The notes beneath the pieces are model-generated. The model did no database searches and had not been told where the DNA came from. It was given only the letters and a program-made list of their open reading frames with translations. Source: Flavobacterium luteolum (lineage in GTDB: Bacteria; Bacteroidota; Bacteroidia; Flavobacteriales; Flavobacteriaceae). From it: a DNA stretch of 64,000 bases. The stretch is from NCBI RefSeq assembly GCF_027111275.1, contig NZ_CP114286.1, positions 434,001 to 498,000 on the forward strand, given 5' to 3'. The position numbers and the translations under genes were made by a program. Shown here one piece after another: positions 19,218 to 27,167 of this stretch (the first letter of the stretch is position 1; the number at the start of each line of letters is the position of its first letter).

Positions 19218-19329
19218 GGGCGTGACCAGATTTGCAAAAGGCGCACCAATCAAACCGCTTATAAGCGCCTTTTCCAAATCCGGTCGGGCTATCCGTACTA
19301 CTTCGGTAGTTTACTCCTATCCCTCACGC
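19218..19329. repeat. Structured interspersed element with three-way-junction fold
   Basis: Outer stem GCGTGA (19220-19225) / TCACGC (19324-19329). First inner stem: 19226-19244 pairs with 19265-19283 at 17 of 19 positions (CCAGATTTGC... with ...CCAAATCCGG). Second inner stem ACTAC-TTCG-GTAGT (19297-19310), a UUCG-type tetraloop. Short frames inside it are not genes. The motifs GGTCGGGCTATCCG and ATCCCTCACGC resemble a repeat I recall from spacers of other Flavobacteriia. Function unknown. Confidence 0.65.
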
Positions 19330-19426
19330 AAACGCAGCTGCAAAATTACGAAATCAATACCAATAACAATTTCAAAAATCAAATCAATTTGTGATTTAAA
19401 TCTAAAATCAAGTAATTAATTGCGAT

Positions 19427-20230
19427 TTATAACTTATAATGATTCATAAGCATCTTCTCGTACATTTTATCTGGAAGCGCACGTTTCAATACAATCGAAA
19501 ACTTCTGCATAAAAGCACCCACTTTATAATGCCCATTTGGCTTTTTGGTTTGAATGATTTTATAAACTGCTTCTGCCATTTCGTTCGGATTACTTCCTGC
19601 ATCAACATGATCATTCATAGTTGCCAAAACATCTCCATACACCTTTTCATAAGCAGAATCTTTAATAACTGGCGCATGATAACGGCCAGCCGCAATATTG
19701 GTTGCAAAATCTCCAGGCGCAACATTTGTAATTTCAATTCCAAAAGACTTTACTTCCATTCTCAAAGCTTCAGTAATCAATTCTAAAGCTCCTTTTGAAG
19801 CCGAATAAACACTTCTATACGGAAGTCCCATATAACCAGCAATCGAAGTAATATTGATGATAAGTCCAGAATTCTGTTTACGCATTTGAGGCAGCGCAGC
19901 TTTCATCACTTCAATCGGACCGAAAAAGTTCGTTTCAAAATTGTTTCTTATCTCTTCAGTCGGAATTTCTTCTAGAGGTCCTGTAATTCCAACTCCAGCG
20001 TTATTAATTACGATATCTAATCTTCCAGAAGTTTCAATAATTTTGTTTACCGCGTTTTTAATAGAATCAACATTTCGGACATCTAAAGCTACTAAAGGAA
20101 AAACTGAATTTAAAACTTTCTCAGGATTTCTGCTTGTTCCATAAACTACGAAACCTTTTTGATGTAAAAACTCACCAATAGATTTTCCAATTCCTGATGA
20201 TCCTCCGGTAATTAAAACGACTTTGCTCAT
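19427..20230 (-). CDS. Short-chain dehydrogenase/reductase (SDR)
   Basis: 267 residues of the classical SDR type. The cofactor loop is LITGGSSGIGKSIGEFL, with NNAGVG (NNAG motif), the catalytic Ser in NITSIAGYMG, and the YxxxK pair in YSASKGALELI. The C-terminal region (AEAVYKIIQTKKPNGHYKVG...LPDKMYEKMLMNHYKL) resembles SDRs annotated as oxidoreductases acting on lipids or sterols, but the substrate is unknown. It stands alone on the minus strand downstream of the SRP RNA. The 3' neighbour is a repeat element rather than a gene. Confidence 0.88.
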   Translation of the reverse strand: MSKVVLITGGSSGIGKSIGEFLHQKGFVVYGTSRNPEKVLNSVFPLVALDVRNVDSIKNAVNKIIETSGRLDIVINNAGVGITGPLEEIPTEEIRNNFETNFFGPIEVMKAALPQMRKQNSGLIINITSIAGYMGLPYRSVYSASKGALELITEALRMEVKSFGIEITNVAPGDFATNIAAGRYHAPVIKDSAYEKVYGDVLATMNDHVDAGSNPNEMAEAVYKIIQTKKPNGHYKVGAFMQKFSIVLKRALPDKMYEKMLMNHYKL

Positions 20231-20234
20231 TTTT

Positions 20235-20276
20235 TTAGTTATAAGTTATGGATTATGAGTTATGAGTTTTTGGAAT
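20235..20276. repeat. Degenerate GTTATGAGTTAT word repeat
   Basis: AGTTATAAGTTATGG, ATTATGAGTTATG and AGTTTTTGG are imperfect repeats of a GTTATNA unit just upstream of the SDR start. It is a low-complexity spacer repeat of the same general style as the CTTAG words. Confidence 0.4.
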
Positions 20277-20350
20277 TGGGTTTATTTTGAACTACATAAA
20301 GCAGTCAACTTTTTGCTTCTAACCAATAACATCTAACTTCAGATAGGGTC

Positions 20351-20382
20351 AAAAATAAAAAAATCCTCCTGAAAGGAAGATT
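20351..20382 (-). terminator. Terminator after the SRP RNA
   Basis: On the minus strand ATCTTCCT pairs with AGGAGGAT around TTC (20363-20381), followed by a run of T residues. It lies about 30 bp beyond the RNA's 3' end. Confidence 0.75.
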
Positions 20383-20407
20383 ACAAATTAAATTTATTCT
20401 AAAAAAA

Positions 20408-20506
20408 GTGGCAAGCGACCTACATCGCACCGCTCAACCACGTACCCTTGCTATGTTCCCATCCTGGGGGAGTCTGCAGGAGCTGGTCGTGTAGGACTTG
20501 CCGGTG
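20408..20506 (-). ncRNA. ffs: Signal recognition particle RNA, small bacterial type (4.5S)
   Basis: The minus strand carries the conserved domain IV: CCCCAGGATGGGAACATAGC followed by AAGGGTA, with the asymmetric loop and GGAA-type tetraloop bound by Ffh. Flanking strands close the helix: CCAGCTCCTGCAGACT on the 5' side and GAGCGGTGCGATGTAGG on the 3' side. The terminal stem pairs GGCAAG / CTTGCC and CCTACA / TGTAGG. Length is about 98 nt. With Ffh and FtsY it targets nascent membrane proteins. A textbook promoter sits directly upstream and a hairpin terminator downstream, so it is its own unit. The ends are estimated. Confidence 0.93.
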
Positions 20507-20536
20507 CAAATATACAATCTTTTTATATTTTTGCAA
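20507..20536 (-). promoter_or_regulatory. Promoter of the SRP RNA gene
   Basis: Minus strand TTG (20534-20536), 19-bp spacer, TATATTTG (20507-20514). It matches the Bacteroidota primary sigma consensus (TTG-N19-TAnnTTTG) and predicts a start within a few bases of 20502. Confidence 0.82.
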
Positions 20537-20591
20537 GAGCTTTGTTGCTATAAAAATAACATCGTATATTGGCTTATTGAAATTTTAAACT

Positions 20592-21641
20592 ATGAAAAAA
20601 TATAACTTCCTAGCTGTCATTTTATTAGGAATCACATTAATCGGATGTGGAGATACAAAAAAAGGTGAAAATTCTTTGTTTACTATCGACGATTCTGCTT
20701 TTCCGGCTCATTTTACGCAAAAAGAAGTGCTTAATATTGGAATTTTAAACCCAAATTCGAAAGAAATCGACAGCGTTGCCTACTTCATAAACGACCAAAG
20801 AGTTGGAGGCACAAAAGGCAAAGAAAATTTTAGATTTGAATTAATAGATCAAAAATTAGGTTATCAATACCTAAAAGCTACTGTTTATTTTGGTGGAGAT
20901 TCTTCTGACGCTACTAAAAAAATTGAAGTGGTTTCAGACGTTGAGCCAAAACTTTTAAATTATAAAATCGTAAATACTTTTGCACATGACTCTTTAGCTT
21001 TTACTGAAGGTTTAGAATTTCATGACGGAAAACTTTTTGAAAGTACAGGACAAAAAGAAGATTCATACTTTAGGGAAGTAGATTATAAAACCGGAAAAGT
21101 AATCAAACAAGTTGATCTTCCGAAAGAATATTTTGGAGAAGGAATCACTTTCTTCAATGGGAAATTATATCAGCTTTCATGGCAGGAAAAAACTGGTTTT
21201 ATTTATGATGCTAAAACTTTTAAACTGGAAAAAACATTCAAATACGATAAAGATATTGAAGGTTGGGGAATGACGCATGATGACAAATACATTTATCATT
21301 CTGATGGAACAGAGAAAATTTGGAAAATGGATCCTGCTAATCAAAAGCTAATTGATTACATTAATGTTTATTCTGGCAGTTCAAAAATTAAAGCATTAAA
21401 CGAATTAGAATTAATCAATGGTAAATTCTATGCTAATGTTTGGCAAAAAGACGCTATTGCAGTTGTAGACCCAAAATCCGGTGCAGTTGAAGGAATTATC
21501 AATTTATCTGGACTACGAAAATTTGTAAAAAGCAAAAATGCTGAAGTTTTAAACGGTATTGCTTACAACCCTGCTACGAAAACCATTTTTGTTACAGGTA
21601 AATATTGGGATAAAATATTCGAAATAACAGTTTCTGAATAA
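20592..21641 (+). CDS. Glutaminyl-peptide cyclotransferase (plant/bacterial beta-propeller type), lipoprotein
   Basis: 349 residues with lipoprotein signal MKKYNFLAVILLGITLIGC (Cys19). After an N-terminal beta-sandwich-like stretch (about 25-115) comes the glutamine cyclotransferase propeller (about 118-345): HDSLAFTEGLEFHDGKLFESTGQKED (split), GEGITFFNGKLYQLSWQ, WGMTHDDKYIYHSDGTEKIW, LNELELINGKFYANVWQ and VLNGIAYNPATKTIFVTGKYWDKIFEI. It converts N-terminal Gln of exported proteins to pyroglutamate. Bacteroidota lipoproteins and secreted proteins often carry such ends. It is divergent from the SRP RNA. The extra N-terminal domain is not part of the plain family and its role is unknown. Confidence 0.9.
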   Translation: MKKYNFLAVILLGITLIGCGDTKKGENSLFTIDDSAFPAHFTQKEVLNIGILNPNSKEIDSVAYFINDQRVGGTKGKENFRFELIDQKLGYQYLKATVYFGGDSSDATKKIEVVSDVEPKLLNYKIVNTFAHDSLAFTEGLEFHDGKLFESTGQKEDSYFREVDYKTGKVIKQVDLPKEYFGEGITFFNGKLYQLSWQEKTGFIYDAKTFKLEKTFKYDKDIEGWGMTHDDKYIYHSDGTEKIWKMDPANQKLIDYINVYSGSSKIKALNELELINGKFYANVWQKDAIAVVDPKSGAVEGIINLSGLRKFVKSKNAEVLNGIAYNPATKTIFVTGKYWDKIFEITVSE

Positions 21642-21659
21642 TCTTTAGAGAAAAACAAT

Positions 21660-21719
21660 TTTGCGAATTTCACAAGTTTTCACATATTAATCCGTGAAAA
21701 TTTGTGAAATTTGTGTTTT
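21660..21719. repeat. Degenerate TTCACAA / TTTGTGAA word repeat
   Basis: AATTTCACAAG, TTTTCACATATTAATCCGTG and AAAATTTGTGAAATTTGTG are imperfect repeats and inverted repeats of ATTTGTGAA. They fill the gap between the cyclotransferase gene and hutI. The same style of repeat is common in Flavobacterium spacers as I recall. Confidence 0.5.
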
Positions 21720-21734
21720 ATAACAACATCTACA

Positions 21735-22973
21735 ATGACAACATTAATCACAAATATACTAGAGCTATTGCAGGTTCGCGAAACTTCAATTGCCAAAGTT
21801 TCAGGTTCTGAAATGGCCAATCTTCCAACAATTAAAAATGCTTTCTTAGTTTTAAAAGACAATTTAATTGAAGATTTCGGCTCAATGGATAATCTTCCAA
21901 AAATCAATGCTGATAAAACAATTGATGCAACTGGAAAAGTTGTGCTTCCGTCTTGGTGCGATAGCCACACGCATATTGTATACGCAGGAAATCGCGAACA
22001 AGAATTTGTAGATAGAATCAACGGGCTCTCTTATGAAGAAATTGCCAATCGTGGAGGCGGAATTCTTAATTCGGCTAAAAAGTTAAACGAAACTTCTGAA
22101 GAAGAAATTTACAAGCAATCTAAAAAACGTTTAGAAGAAGTAATGCATTTAGGAACTGGTGCAGTCGAAATAAAATCTGGTTACGGATTGACTGTTGACG
22201 GGGAATTAAAAATGCTTCGAGTTATAAAAAAACTGGCAGAAAATTATCCAATTGCCATAAAAGCAACCTTTTTAGGTGCACATGCTTTTCCTACTCACTA
22301 CAAAGACGACAAAGCAGGATATATTGACGAAATAATCAATGAAATGCTTCCTGAAATTTCAAAAAACAATCTTGCCGATTATGTAGATGCTTTTTGCGAA
22401 AGTGGCTACTTTTCTGTAGAAGAAACCGAAAAAATAATGGAAGCCGGTTTAGCATTTGGCTTAAAACCAAAAATCCATGTCAATCAATTTAATTCTATTG
22501 GCGGAATACAGGCTGGAATTAAATTTAACGCCCTTTCTGTAGATCATTTAGAAATAATGAACCCAGAAGACATTCAAGCATTAAAAGGGACTGAAACAAT
22601 GCCTGTTGCATTACCTTCATGTTCTTATTTTCTAAGCATTCCATATACTCCTGCCCGCGAAATGATAAAAGCTGGTTTACCTATAGCATTAGCCACAGAT
22701 TTCAACCCCGGCTCTACTCCATCGGGAAATATGAATTTTGTAGTTGCAACAGCATGTATTAAAATGAAAATGACGCCAGAAGAAGCAATTAATGCCGCAA
22801 CCATAAACGGAGCATACGCAATGGGACTTTCAGAAACGCACGGAAGCATTACAAAAGGTAAAAAAGCCAATCTGATTCTAACAAAACCAATTTCTTCTTA
22901 CTACCAAATCCCTTATGCTTTTGGAAGCAATCTTATAGAATCTGTTTTTGTTGAAGGAAAAATTTTAGAATAA
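21735..22973 (+). CDS. hutI: Imidazolonepropionase
   Basis: 412 residues from the ATG at 21735 (MTTLITNILELLQV). A TTG eight codons upstream lies in the word repeat and is unlikely. It is an amidohydrolase-fold metal enzyme that opens 4-imidazolone-5-propionate to formiminoglutamate, the third step of histidine breakdown. Metal and substrate signs: LPSWCDSHTHIVYAGNREQE, GAVEIKSGYGL, KATFLGAHAFP, IHVNQFNSIGG, SVDHLEIM, and ALATDFNPGSTPSGNM. Length is normal. The next step's enzyme, HutG, is encoded 1.8 kb downstream but is not in the same operon, since a terminator and an opposite-strand gene intervene. HutH and HutU are not in the window. Confidence 0.95.
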   Translation: MTTLITNILELLQVRETSIAKVSGSEMANLPTIKNAFLVLKDNLIEDFGSMDNLPKINADKTIDATGKVVLPSWCDSHTHIVYAGNREQEFVDRINGLSYEEIANRGGGILNSAKKLNETSEEEIYKQSKKRLEEVMHLGTGAVEIKSGYGLTVDGELKMLRVIKKLAENYPIAIKATFLGAHAFPTHYKDDKAGYIDEIINEMLPEISKNNLADYVDAFCESGYFSVEETEKIMEAGLAFGLKPKIHVNQFNSIGGIQAGIKFNALSVDHLEIMNPEDIQALKGTETMPVALPSCSYFLSIPYTPAREMIKAGLPIALATDFNPGSTPSGNMNFVVATACIKMKMTPEEAINAATINGAYAMGLSETHGSITKGKKANLILTKPISSYYQIPYAFGSNLIESVFVEGKILE

Positions 22974-23062
22974 CTCAGTGGGTAAAATAGAATAAAACAA
23001 GGTAAGATACCCACTTTTCATCAAACAAAGGACAAACTTAAAATACAATAATATGAAATGAA

Positions 23063-23088
23063 AGCCTCTTTAATTAGAGGTTTTTTTA
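23063..23088 (+). terminator. Terminator after hutI
   Basis: GCCTCT and AGAGG-T arms pair around TTAATT, followed by a T7 run. Confidence 0.75.
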
Positions 23089-23093
23089 TTTAC

Positions 23094-23101
23094 TATATTT
23101 G
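23094..23101 (+). promoter_or_regulatory. -7 box of the 134-aa membrane protein gene
   Basis: TATATTTG is an exact TAnnTTTG box ending 13 bp before the ATG, giving a very short leader. No clear -33 TTG is seen because the hutI terminator T-run occupies that place. Confidence 0.5.
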
Positions 23102-23114
23102 AATAAAAACAAAT

Positions 23115-23519
23115 ATGGAAATCTTTATAGGTATAGCAGGACTTCTTATTGCTTGGTTAACATATCAGAAAACTTTTCATTCAAAACCTGATGAAGAAAG
23201 AAATAATTTGTTAGGTGTTTTCCTAACCACACAAAAACTTCATTTAGAAGTTCAGTCTCTTCTGCAAAAATATATAGACGATAATAATGGAGCTGGACAT
23301 TTTATTTATCCTGACATAACTTTTCAGCGTATATTGGATATGTATAAACAAGGTTTTGAAAAAGATTTATCTGATAAAGTTTATGAGGAATTAAAAAATA
23401 ATCAAAATTATACTAAAAGTAATATTGCTACTTTTCAAAATCAGATTGATATACAACATAATGCATTATTGCAATTTCGCAATCAATTGCTATTTTTACA
23501 AGCGCCCAATAACGAATAG
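23115..23519 (+). CDS. Small membrane-anchored protein of unknown function
   Basis: 134 residues: an N-terminal hydrophobic helix (MEIFIGIAGLLIAWLTYQ) that anchors it with the rest in the cytoplasm, followed by KTFHSKPDEERNNLLGVFLTTQKLH and amphipathic helices (VQSLLQKYIDD; ILDMYKQGFEKDLSDKVYEELKNNQNYTK, split by a loop). No enzymatic motif is visible and I do not know the family. It has its own TAnnTTTG box right after the hutI terminator, so it is a separate transcription unit. Base composition matches its neighbours. Confidence 0.6.
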   Translation: MEIFIGIAGLLIAWLTYQKTFHSKPDEERNNLLGVFLTTQKLHLEVQSLLQKYIDDNNGAGHFIYPDITFQRILDMYKQGFEKDLSDKVYEELKNNQNYTKSNIATFQNQIDIQHNALLQFRNQLLFLQAPNNE

Positions 23520-23630
23520 ATTCCAGTTAAAGGAGCATACTTACCTAAAATAATTTGATCCAATCTTCAAAATCTAATTTAGATCAACCAAAATCTTTTT
23601 ACATCTAAAAAAAAATTCTATACGCAAAAT

Positions 23631-23675
23631 GTTTCACGCAGATGTAAAAAGATTATAGCAGATAAATACAGATTA
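23631..23675. repeat. Degenerate GCAGAT word repeat
   Basis: CACGCAGATGTAAAAAGATT, ATAGCAGATAAA and TACAGATTAAA are imperfect repeats of a CGCAGATTAAA unit in the spacer between two convergent genes. The rest of the roughly 250-bp spacer shows only the terminator at 23710-23736. Confidence 0.45.
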
Positions 23676-23709
23676 AATTGAAAAAACCACCATACATTTT
23701 CCCATAAAA

Positions 23710-23736
23710 AAAGGTCTGTGAAAATCACAGACCTTT
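23710..23736 (-). terminator. Terminator of the coiled-coil protein gene
   Basis: AAAGGTCTGTG (23710-23720) pairs with CACAGACCTTT (23726-23736), followed on the minus strand by a T-run. Confidence 0.85.
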
Positions 23737-23769
23737 AATATCTAAGTGGTATTTTATCCCTTTGGCAAA

Positions 23770-24648
23770 TTATCTTAAACTGAAACTAGTTTTAGAAACC
23801 AATTCGTCGTTATCAAAAACATTGATAAAGTAAGTTCCTTTAGCAAAATCTTTTCCTGGAAGATCCTCACTTACTTGTACCGTTTTATTTTCATATTTAA
23901 CTGTAGTTTTGAAGCTGTAAGTTAATGAGTTATCACCAAAACTTTCTGTTTTCTTTTCGCCTAAAACATTGTTTTTAGCATCGATAACTTGTACATAATA
24001 CGTTTTGTCTCCAGATTTTGCAATTTGATTTTCAGCAATTGTAAAACTAACTTTCAAAACATCAGCACGGCTTGCTTTATCAGTTTCGATTTGTTTACCA
24101 GAGCTTTTCAATTTGTAAGCCGAAGTTTTAGTATTTAATACTGATAATTTAGAACCTTTTTCTACAGTTTTAGCCAATTCTTCGTTTTGACCAACCAATA
24201 CTTCATTATATTTTTTAGATTCTCCTAAAACTACAATAGTACTATCTCTTTGAGTAGTTAAAACACCATTTTGTTTTTTCAACTCATCATTTTCAGCAAC
24301 TAGAGTTTTCATTTTGCTCTGCATTGCCTGAACTTGAGATCTGTATTTAGAAACATCTCCTTTAGACTTGTTCAAATCATCCATTAAAGCAACCACTTTG
24401 TCTCTTTCTTGGATTAATTCGTCAGACATAGAAGTATTTTCAGCAATTGCTGCATCATAAGTCGCTTTTAGCTCCTGTAAATCTTTCATTACAGATTCTT
24501 TCTCTGTCAAAGTTGTTGTAAGCTCTGTTTTAACTACCTCTGTATCAGAAGATAATTTAAAAATATACACTAAACTACCGATTAGTAGGACTGCTAAAAC
24601 TGCGATTACCGCCTTTAGACTTGAATTGTTGTTCTTTGGGTTTTCCAT
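23770..24648 (-). CDS. Membrane-anchored coiled-coil protein with C-terminal beta domain
   Basis: 292 residues. One transmembrane helix (about 12-30: LKAVIAVLAVLLIGSLVYIF) is followed by a long coiled coil (about 35-165), rich in heptads such as ELTTTLTEKESVMKDLQELK and MQSKMKTLVAENDELKKQ. The C-terminal domain (about 180-292) is predominantly beta: ADVLKVSFTIAENQIAKSGD, YYVQVIDAKNNVLGEK, VQVSEDLPGKDFAKGTYFINVFDNDELVSKTSFSLR. The coiled coil probably spans periplasmic space and presents the beta domain. Conserved in Flavobacteria to my knowledge, with unknown function. It lies between hutI and hutG on the opposite strand. Confidence 0.72.
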   Translation of the reverse strand: MENPKNNNSSLKAVIAVLAVLLIGSLVYIFKLSSDTEVVKTELTTTLTEKESVMKDLQELKATYDAAIAENTSMSDELIQERDKVVALMDDLNKSKGDVSKYRSQVQAMQSKMKTLVAENDELKKQNGVLTTQRDSTIVVLGESKKYNEVLVGQNEELAKTVEKGSKLSVLNTKTSAYKLKSSGKQIETDKASRADVLKVSFTIAENQIAKSGDKTYYVQVIDAKNNVLGEKKTESFGDNSLTYSFKTTVKYENKTVQVSEDLPGKDFAKGTYFINVFDNDELVSKTSFSLR

Positions 24649-24746
24649 ATTTAAATAATTTTCTTTAATAACAAATTTAAGAATTAATATAAGGTAATAA
24701 CGTAAGTTTCTACAATTATATTATTTTTGGAAAATAAATTTTTTTC

Positions 24747-25784
24747 ATGGAAAAATTAATCCCTTTCACTATAAATGATTTAGCAAAAGTCACAAATCAT
24801 AGAAGTGGTGAAATAAAGTTTGGAGAAAAGATGATTGTCATTCCGCCAGGAGTTGACAAAGTTAATTTTCTTAAAGAAAGCGAAGCAAACTATGTGCTTT
24901 TAGGAATTCCAGAAGATATTGGAGTACGCGCCAATTACGGAAGACCTGGAGCTGCTTCGGCATGGCAGTCTGCGATAAAAAGTATTGCCAATATTCAGCA
25001 TAATAGATTTTGCAAAGGCAGCAACATTATTGTCTTGGGTCAAATTAATGTTTCTCAAGAAATGCGCGATGTCGAAAATCTTGATTTTAATGACATTGAT
25101 GATCGCTCAAAATTAAGTCAGCTAGTTGAAAAAATAGACAAAGAAGTATCTCATATTATTTTTACAATAATTAAAGCGGGAAAAATACCCATAATTATTG
25201 GTGGCGGCCATAACAATGCCTACGGAAATATTAAAGGTGCCGCTCTTGCGAAGGGGAAACCTGTAAACGCCGTAAATTTTGACGCCCATTCTGATTTCAG
25301 GATTTTAGAAGGCCGTCATAGCGGAAATGGCTTTTCTTATGCTTATGAAGAAGGTTTTTTAAAGAAATATTTCATTTTTGGACTTCACGAAAACTACACT
25401 TCAAAAAGCGTTTTAGATATTATAAAAAAACTGGAAGACCGTGTTCGCTATAATACTTACGATAGCATCAATATTAGAAAAGAAAAAGACTTTAATCGCG
25501 AAATGATTACAGCTTTGGATTTTATCAAAAATGATGCTTTTGGAATCGAAATCGACCTAGATGCAATTCCGAATATTGCCAGCAGTGCCATGACAATAAG
25601 CGGATTTTCGGTTGAAGAATTAAGACAATTTGTTTCTTTCTTTGGTGAACATAAAAATGCAGCTTATTTGCATATTTGCGAAGGCGCGCCAGATTTAGAC
25701 AATTCTCCGAACAATAACTTAATAGGTAAACTAATTGGTTATCTAGTAACCGATTTTGTCAAAGCAAACATAGAAAAAGACTGA
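24747..25784 (+). CDS. hutG: Formimidoylglutamase (arginase family)
   Basis: 345 residues, somewhat longer than arginases. Manganese ligands are visible: GGGHNNAYGN (His), NFDAHSDFR (Asp-His-Asp) and GIEIDLDAIP (Asp-x-Asp). Family members of this length in Bacteroidota are formimidoylglutamases, splitting formiminoglutamate into glutamate and formamide, the last step of the HutI route. The pairing with hutI nearby supports this over arginase or agmatinase. A TATTTTTG -7 box lies at 24722-24729, giving a leader of under 20 nt. It stands alone on the plus strand before the helicase gene, with a 135-bp gap. Confidence 0.87.
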   Translation: MEKLIPFTINDLAKVTNHRSGEIKFGEKMIVIPPGVDKVNFLKESEANYVLLGIPEDIGVRANYGRPGAASAWQSAIKSIANIQHNRFCKGSNIIVLGQINVSQEMRDVENLDFNDIDDRSKLSQLVEKIDKEVSHIIFTIIKAGKIPIIIGGGHNNAYGNIKGAALAKGKPVNAVNFDAHSDFRILEGRHSGNGFSYAYEEGFLKKYFIFGLHENYTSKSVLDIIKKLEDRVRYNTYDSINIRKEKDFNREMITALDFIKNDAFGIEIDLDAIPNIASSAMTISGFSVEELRQFVSFFGEHKNAAYLHICEGAPDLDNSPNNNLIGKLIGYLVTDFVKANIEKD

Positions 25785-25867
25785 TATTAAAAAGCCAATT
25801 GCGAGTATAACAAATTGGTTTTTGCCAAATAAAAGCCAATTCAAACAAACGATTGACTGAATAAACC

Positions 25868-25875
25868 TATCTTTG
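25868..25875 (+). promoter_or_regulatory. -7 box of the helicase gene
   Basis: TATCTTTG (TAnnTTTG) followed by CACGG, 45 bp before the ATG. No clear TTG stands at the right upstream distance. Confidence 0.5.
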
Positions 25876-25919
25876 CACGGCATTTTAGACTTAAAACTAA
25901 AATAGTTAATCACCAAGAT

Positions 25920-27167
25920 ATGTTATTCGAAGATCTATCACTTTCAAAAAGTATACAAAAAGCCGTATTTGAAGAAGGCTATTTAAATCCGACCCCAATT
26001 CAAGAAAAAGCAATTCCGGTTGTTTTAGAAGGCCGTGATTTAATTGGCTGTGCGCAAACAGGAACAGGAAAAACGGCAGCATTTGCTATTCCAATCATAC
26101 ACCAATTACATCGTATTGTAGGTTCATCAAAAAAAGCCAAAGTTATTCGTGCGCTTGTGGTTACACCTACTCGTGAATTGGCGGTACAAATTGGGCAAAG
26201 CTTTGACACTTACGCAAAATATACCAATTTAACACAGCTGACTATTTTTGGAGGAGTTTCTCAGAATCCCCAAGTAGATGCTTTAAAAAACGGAGTCGAT
26301 GTTTTAATTGCCACTCCAGGACGTTTGCTTGACCTTCATAAGCAAGGTTTTCTTGATCTAAACCATCTGCACACTTTAGTGCTTGACGAAGCCGATCAGA
26401 TGTTAGATATGGGTTTTATAAACGATGTAAAGAAAATCGTAAAGCTTACGCCTAAAAACAGACAAACTTTACTTTTCTCTGCAACAATGCCAATCGCCAT
26501 TCGCGAACTGGCAGAAATGTTTCTTCAAGATCCAGCGCAAGTAGAAGTTTCTCCCGTTTCATCTACTGCAGAAAATGTAGAGCAGCGTGTTTATTTTGTT
26601 GATAAAACAGAAAAAAGAAACTTGCTTTATACTTTAATTAAAGAAGAAAATTTATCAAACGTGCTTGTTTTTTCTAGAACAAAACACGGTGCAGACAATG
26701 TTGTAAAAGCACTTCGCAAAAAAGATATTCCTGCAGAAGCAATTCACGGAGACAAATCACAAAATGCAAGACAAAGAGTTCTAGACGCTTTTAAAAATAA
26801 AGAAGTTGGTGTTCTAGTTGCAACTGATATTGCTGCAAGAGGAATTGACATCGAGCAATTGCCTTATGTAATCAATTTTGATTTGCCAAATATTCCAGAA
26901 ACTTATGTTCACCGCATTGGCCGTACAGGACGTGCTGGAAACGGCGGAATTGCAATTTCTTTCTGCGGAAAAGACGAACTTCCATATTGGAAAGACATTC
27001 AGAAACTAATAAAAGTTGATGTAAAAACAATTGCAGATCATCCGTATCAATGGCATTCTGGAAGTCCAGAAGCTGGAGAGAAGCCTAAAAGCTCAAACAG
27101 AAGCGGCGGTGCTCACAAATCGAGAAAATCAACAAACGCTAAGAAGAACAAAAAACGCTGGTACTAA
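25920..27167 (+). CDS. rhlE: DEAD-box RNA helicase, RhlE type
   Basis: 415 residues. All core motifs are present in order: Q motif (NPTPIQEKAIP), I AQTGTGKT, Ia PTRELAVQI, GG, Ib TPGRLLD, II DEAD, III SAT, IV VLVFSRTK, V ATDIAARGIDIE and VI HRIGRTGRAG. The C-terminal tail (about 370-415) is short, basic and Ser/Lys/Asn-rich, typical of RhlE-like proteins that act in ribosome assembly and RNA turnover. Cytosolic. The final codons overlap the 3' end of the opposite-strand histidine kinase by 4 bp, so the two transcripts converge. Confidence 0.92.
   Translation: MLFEDLSLSKSIQKAVFEEGYLNPTPIQEKAIPVVLEGRDLIGCAQTGTGKTAAFAIPIIHQLHRIVGSSKKAKVIRALVVTPTRELAVQIGQSFDTYAKYTNLTQLTIFGGVSQNPQVDALKNGVDVLIATPGRLLDLHKQGFLDLNHLHTLVLDEADQMLDMGFINDVKKIVKLTPKNRQTLLFSATMPIAIRELAEMFLQDPAQVEVSPVSSTAENVEQRVYFVDKTEKRNLLYTLIKEENLSNVLVFSRTKHGADNVVKALRKKDIPAEAIHGDKSQNARQRVLDAFKNKEVGVLVATDIAARGIDIEQLPYVINFDLPNIPETYVHRIGRTGRAGNGGIAISFCGKDELPYWKDIQKLIKVDVKTIADHPYQWHSGSPEAGEKPKSSNRSGGAHKSRKSTNAKKNKKRWY

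Noticed and set aside
19203..19419. Two overlapping 63-65-aa plus-strand frames
   Set aside because: They read through the stem-forming repeat element at 19218-19329. No start context or plausible protein.
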